Positions 4,942 through 7,092 of a DNA stretch of 7,092 nucleotides are shown piece by piece. Within the stretch, counting starts at the first letter, position 1, and every line of letters starts with the position of its first letter. The stretch is from contig CAYRYP010000068.1 of assembly GCA_964428485.1 (NCBI GenBank), positions 1 to 7,092 of the forward strand, given 5' to 3'. A program made the position numbers and the translations under genes. The notes under the pieces were generated by a model. It was not told where the DNA came from. It ran no database searches and saw only the letters and a list, made by a program, of their open reading frames with translations. This stretch comes from CAZPAN01 sp964428485. GTDB lineage: Bacteria > Actinomycetota > Coriobacteriia > Coriobacteriales > CADBOM01.

Positions 4942-5934
4942 ATGCTAACTCCAAGGCAGAATCTCATCGAGACCATCACCCCGGGAGGAAATCCCGATCG
5001 CTTCGTAAAGCAGTACGAGCCCTTCAAGACGCTTTTCGGAAACCCCGTCAACAAGCTGCCCGGGCCTGATGGTGTTCCGGTCACCGACGAATGGGGAATC
5101 ACCAGGGTCTGGCCCCAGGGAACCCCGGGCGCCTTCCCGGTTCATGATGAAGAGCACATCGTGATCAAGGACATCGAGCACTGGCAGGACTATCTGAAGG
5201 CCCCCGACCTCGACGGCTTCGGAGAGGGCGCTTGGGACAAGATGGCCGAGGCAGGAGAGGCAGTCAACCGCGAAGAGTATTTCGCCACCGCCTTCGTCGC
5301 CCCTGGCCTCTTCGAGCATTGCCACTTCCTGTGCGAGATTACTCGCACACTCGAGTACTTCTACGAGTATCCCGATGAGATGCACGACCTCATCAAGTTC
5401 CTCGTCGAATACAACATGAAGTGCATGGACAAGTTCATGGAGGTCTGCAATCCCGACGCCGTCCTCCAGCACGATGACTGGGGCATGCAGGCCAACACCT
5501 TCCTCTCCCCCGACATGTGGGCCGAGTTCTTCCTTGAGCCCTACAAGGATCTCTACGGCTACTACAAGCAGCGCGGCATTGAGCTGATCGTGCACCACGC
5601 CGATTGCTACGCCGCCACCCTTGTTCCCTACATGATCGAGATTGGCATCGACATCTGGCAGGGCGTGATCGATACCAACAACATCCCCGAGCTCGTCGAG
5701 AAGTATGGCGGTCAGATCACCTTCTTCGGTGGACTCAACAACGGCACCTACGACGTCGAGGGCTGGAAGCAGGAGGACGTCCGCGAGGGCCTCGAGAATC
5801 TGATCGAGAGCACCAACGGCGGCAAGTTCCTTATTCCTGGACTGTGCCAGGGGCTGCCCTTCTCCACCTACCCCGGACTCTACCAGGCGGTCGACGAGGA
5901 GATCGACAAGCTCTCCCAGAAGTACTTCGGCTGA
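4942..5934 (+). CDS. uroporphyrinogen decarboxylase (UroD/MtaA) family protein, probable methyltransferase
   Basis: This cytoplasmic TIM-barrel protein (330 aa) belongs to the UroD superfamily. The superfamily includes true uroporphyrinogen decarboxylases and zinc-dependent methyltransferases that move methyl groups to or from corrinoid proteins or coenzyme M. DDWGMQ at 178-183 followed by LSP at 188-190 and EPYKDLYGYYK at 199-209 is the typical core. The metal segment reads HHADC (218-222) where methyltransferases usually have HxC. Cys302 in GLCQGLP corresponds to the late metal-ligand cysteine. The start is firm: GGAGG lies 6 bp before the ATG. Preferred C- or G-ending codons dominate the middle of the gene, as in highly expressed genes. 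No corrinoid protein or reactivator gene is in view, so partner and substrate are unknown. A role in heme synthesis is unlikely with this metal site. Confidence 0.85.
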   Translation: MLTPRQNLIETITPGGNPDRFVKQYEPFKTLFGNPVNKLPGPDGVPVTDEWGITRVWPQGTPGAFPVHDEEHIVIKDIEHWQDYLKAPDLDGFGEGAWDKMAEAGEAVNREEYFATAFVAPGLFEHCHFLCEITRTLEYFYEYPDEMHDLIKFLVEYNMKCMDKFMEVCNPDAVLQHDDWGMQANTFLSPDMWAEFFLEPYKDLYGYYKQRGIELIVHHADCYAATLVPYMIEIGIDIWQGVIDTNNIPELVEKYGGQITFFGGLNNGTYDVEGWKQEDVREGLENLIESTNGGKFLIPGLCQGLPFSTYPGLYQAVDEEIDKLSQKYFG

Positions 5935-5968
5935 TCTGCACCAAGCGCGCCAAAGCGAAAAGTCAACG

Positions 5969-5999
5969 AGACGCCCTCGGATCGATTCCGGGGGCGTCT
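5969..5999 (+). terminator. hairpin terminator after the UroD-family gene
   Basis: A 13-bp stem (5969-5981 with 5987-5999, one G-U pair) closes a TCGAT loop 34 bp after the stop codon. The T-run that follows is short, TTTGCGTCT. On the other strand the same stem is followed by CTTTTCGCTTT, so it may also stop transcription leaving the tRNA-Leu gene. It is very stable and well placed. Confidence 0.75.
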
Positions 6000-6034
6000 T
6001 TGCGTCTAGAGATGTGCTTGGAGCTAGGTTGAGT

Positions 6035-6119
6035 TGGTGCCCGAGGTGGGAGTTGAACCCACACACCCAGAGGGTAGAGGTTTTTGAGACCTCCGCGTCT
6101 GCCATTCCGCCACTCGGGC
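6035..6119 (-). tRNA. tRNA-Leu (anticodon CAA)
   Basis: The minus strand gives an 85-nt class II tRNA. The acceptor stem is GCCCGAG/CTCGGGC and the anticodon stem GAGGT/ACCTC encloses loop CTCAAAA. A long variable arm forms ACCC-TCT-GGGT, as expected for leucine. The T arm is GTGGG-TTCAACT-CCCAC, with discriminator A and encoded CCA. The CAA anticodon reads UUG. It diverges from the P-loop ATPase gene and converges on the UroD-family gene, sharing the bidirectional hairpin. Confidence 0.97.
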
Positions 6120-6156
6120 AATGTGGACCATCGGATTGATCGATGTCCGAGAGCAA

Positions 6157-6162
6157 AGTATA
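6157..6162 (-). promoter_or_regulatory. -10 box candidate for tRNA-Leu
   Basis: The minus strand has TATACT, 37 bp before the mature 5' end and identical to the hexamer ahead of tRNA-Thr. A clear -35 is not seen. The leader between it and the tRNA contains a short TCGGA/TCCGA stem (6131-6150). Confidence 0.5.
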
Positions 6163-6212
6163 ACCCACAAATCAAATACTTTGGGATTCCCAGCTGCCGC
6201 ACGAACACAAAG

Positions 6213-6218
6213 TATCAT
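6213..6218 (+). promoter_or_regulatory. -10 candidate for the P-loop ATPase gene
   Basis: TATCAT is a 5/6 match to TATAAT, 57 bp before the ATPase ATG. No clear -35 is found at 16-18 bp upstream; TTGGGA at 6181-6186 is too far away. The call rests on position and hexamer alone. Confidence 0.25.
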
Positions 6219-6275
6219 GTTACCAACCAACGAGGGCGGTTCTCACAAACCCCAATGGCACGAAGGGAAGTCGAA

Positions 6276-6986
6276 ATGAGCCTCTCGAAACTAATAGACA
6301 CCTCGATCGTAGTCGTAACCGGACATTACGGATGCGGCAAGACCAATCTCTCGATAAACATGGCGCTCGCACTGGCCAAGGAGGGCCAGTGCGTGACCCT
6401 GGTGGACCTCGATATCGTCAACCCCTATTTCAGGGCCTCCGACTCCTCTGACGTGCTGGAGGCGGCGGGGGTGAAGGTGGTCGCCCCGGTGTTCGCGGGA
6501 ACAACCCTCGACACACCCTCACTAGGCCCGGGCATCGACAACGCCATCGACGACGCGGCCGCCGGACGCACGATGACGATCATAGATGTGGGGGGAGATC
6601 CGGACGGGGCAACGGCACTTGGCCGCTACCGCAGGCGCATCGATGCGGCAGGATACCAGATGCTCTACGTGGTCAACCAGCGCAGATACCAGACAACCTT
6701 CGCAGAGGAGGCAGGGGAACTCCTGTCGGAGATCGAGCGCGTCAGCGGCCTTGCGGCCACCCACATCGTCGGCAACTCCCACCTCAAGAGGGAGACCACA
6801 GCACAGACCGTGGTCGATGCTATCCCATTCGCGCAGGACGTTGCAGCGATCACCGAGCTACCTCTCCTCTTCGTCACAACACCTAGGAAGGTAGCCGAAG
6901 AGACGAGGTGCCTTCTCGAGAACACCACACCACAGCCACCGGAACTCTTCCCGGTGGACATCTTCGTGAAAACCCCCTGGGAGTAG
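6276..6986 (+). CDS. P-loop NTPase of the MinD/ParA/CobQ-like class, function unknown
   Basis: This cytoplasmic nucleotide-binding protein (236 aa) has a Walker A motif GHYGCGKT at residues 16-23. The segment VDLDIVNPYFR at 43-53 is the switch I/A'-like region and IIDVGGDPDGA at 102-112 is the Walker B region. The fold order resembles MinD, ParA and CooC, but the signature lysine of the KGG deviant P-loop is replaced by His17. No CxxC iron-sulfur motif and no membrane segment is present. I chose the ATG at 6276, preceded by a moderate GAAGGGAAG; the earlier ATG at 6255 has no ribosome binding site. I recall proteins with GHYGSGKT and DLDIVNPYFR in many anaerobes, some next to oxidoreductase genes, but none with a proven role. 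A maturation or electron-transfer ATPase is possible. Confidence 0.85.
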   Translation: MSLSKLIDTSIVVVTGHYGCGKTNLSINMALALAKEGQCVTLVDLDIVNPYFRASDSSDVLEAAGVKVVAPVFAGTTLDTPSLGPGIDNAIDDAAAGRTMTIIDVGGDPDGATALGRYRRRIDAAGYQMLYVVNQRRYQTTFAEEAGELLSEIERVSGLAATHIVGNSHLKRETTAQTVVDAIPFAQDVAAITELPLLFVTTPRKVAEETRCLLENTTPQPPELFPVDIFVKTPWE

Positions 6987-7025
6987 GTCTCCCTGCCTGA
7001 GAGCTCCCGGGGACCAGACGGCCGA

Positions 7026-7092
7026 CTAGGCGCCCGCTGAGATCCTCTCGATCCTGTCGACTATCTGAATGGGGTCTGAACAAATCTCGAAC
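7026..7092 (-). CDS. possible 3' end of a minus-strand gene, cut by the window edge
   Basis: The minus strand is open from the window edge to a TAG at 7026-7028. The last 21 codons would read FEICSDPIQIVDRIERISAGA. The amphipathic pattern (IVDRIERI) and G/C-rich third positions look like a protein C-terminus. The gene would converge on the ATPase with a 39-bp gap. The fragment is too short to identify. Confidence 0.35.
   Translation of the reverse strand, partial: FEICSDPIQIVDRIERISAGA

Noticed and set aside
4945..6168. A long minus-strand open frame (407 codons) opposite the UroD-family gene
   Set aside because: It runs through the terminator hairpin and the tRNA-Leu gene and has biased Leu/Val/Glu/Asp composition. 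It is the antisense shadow of a strongly codon-biased gene.
6986..7015. GGTCTCC / GGGGACC hairpin after the ATPase stop codon
   Set aside because: The stem is 7 bp with a G-U pair, a long loop and no following T-run. It may be chance in GC-rich DNA.
1..7092. Search for CRISPR arrays, insertion sequences, attachment sites or defence genes near the two tRNA genes
   Set aside because: No spaced palindromic repeat array, transposase, integrase or duplicated tRNA 3' end was seen. The region reads as ordinary metabolic chromosome.

Overview
The window looks like chromosomal DNA of an anaerobic, GC-rich bacterium. Strong GGAGG-type ribosome binding sites, TATAAT-like -10 boxes and tRNA genes with encoded CCA indicate a bacterium rather than an archaeon. 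A ferredoxin-dependent 2-oxoacid oxidoreductase together with a UroD-family methyltransferase suggests a strict anaerobe. The Coriobacteriia (Eggerthella-like gut Actinomycetota) are my best guess, from gene style only.

Layout. At the left edge is a tRNA-Thr(CGU) gene on the minus strand (1-76). Reading leftward into it is a tight four-gene minus-strand operon (109-2741): a small 2x[4Fe-4S] ferredoxin, the VorB/KorA-type alpha subunit, the TPP-binding subunit and the gamma subunit. Together they make a complete ketoisovalerate-type 2-oxoacid:ferredoxin oxidoreductase. A 300-bp divergent region (2742-3041) rich in repeats and dyads separates it from a plus-strand class II aldolase (3042-3677). 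The aldolase converges, with a 20-bp gap, on a minus-strand ketopantoate reductase-like gene (3698-4618). A second divergent regulatory region (4619-4941), with a 22-bp tandem repeat and a leader hairpin, precedes a plus-strand UroD-family methyltransferase (4942-5934) that ends in a strong hairpin terminator. A tRNA-Leu(CAA) gene on the minus strand (6035-6119) follows. Next is a plus-strand P-loop ATPase of an uncharacterised MinD/ParA-like family (6276-6986). The last bases probably hold the 3' end of a convergent minus-strand gene.

How the genes may work together. The oxidoreductase converts a branched-chain 2-oxoacid plus CoA to acyl-CoA, CO2 and reduced ferredoxin, or runs in reverse. 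2-Ketoisovalerate, the expected VOR substrate, is also the precursor of ketopantoate, the substrate of PanE-type reductases. Ketopantoate is formally the aldol adduct of ketoisovalerate and formaldehyde, so the aldolase between them is chemically suggestive. This link is inference only. The methyltransferase-like protein has an altered metal site and no corrinoid partner in view. The ATPase lacks the signature lysine of the MinD/ParA P-loop and may be an assembly factor. Nothing here is a defence system, prophage, insertion sequence or CRISPR array. The novelty lies in the uncharacterised ATPase, the divergent UroD-like enzyme and the dense regulatory repeats.
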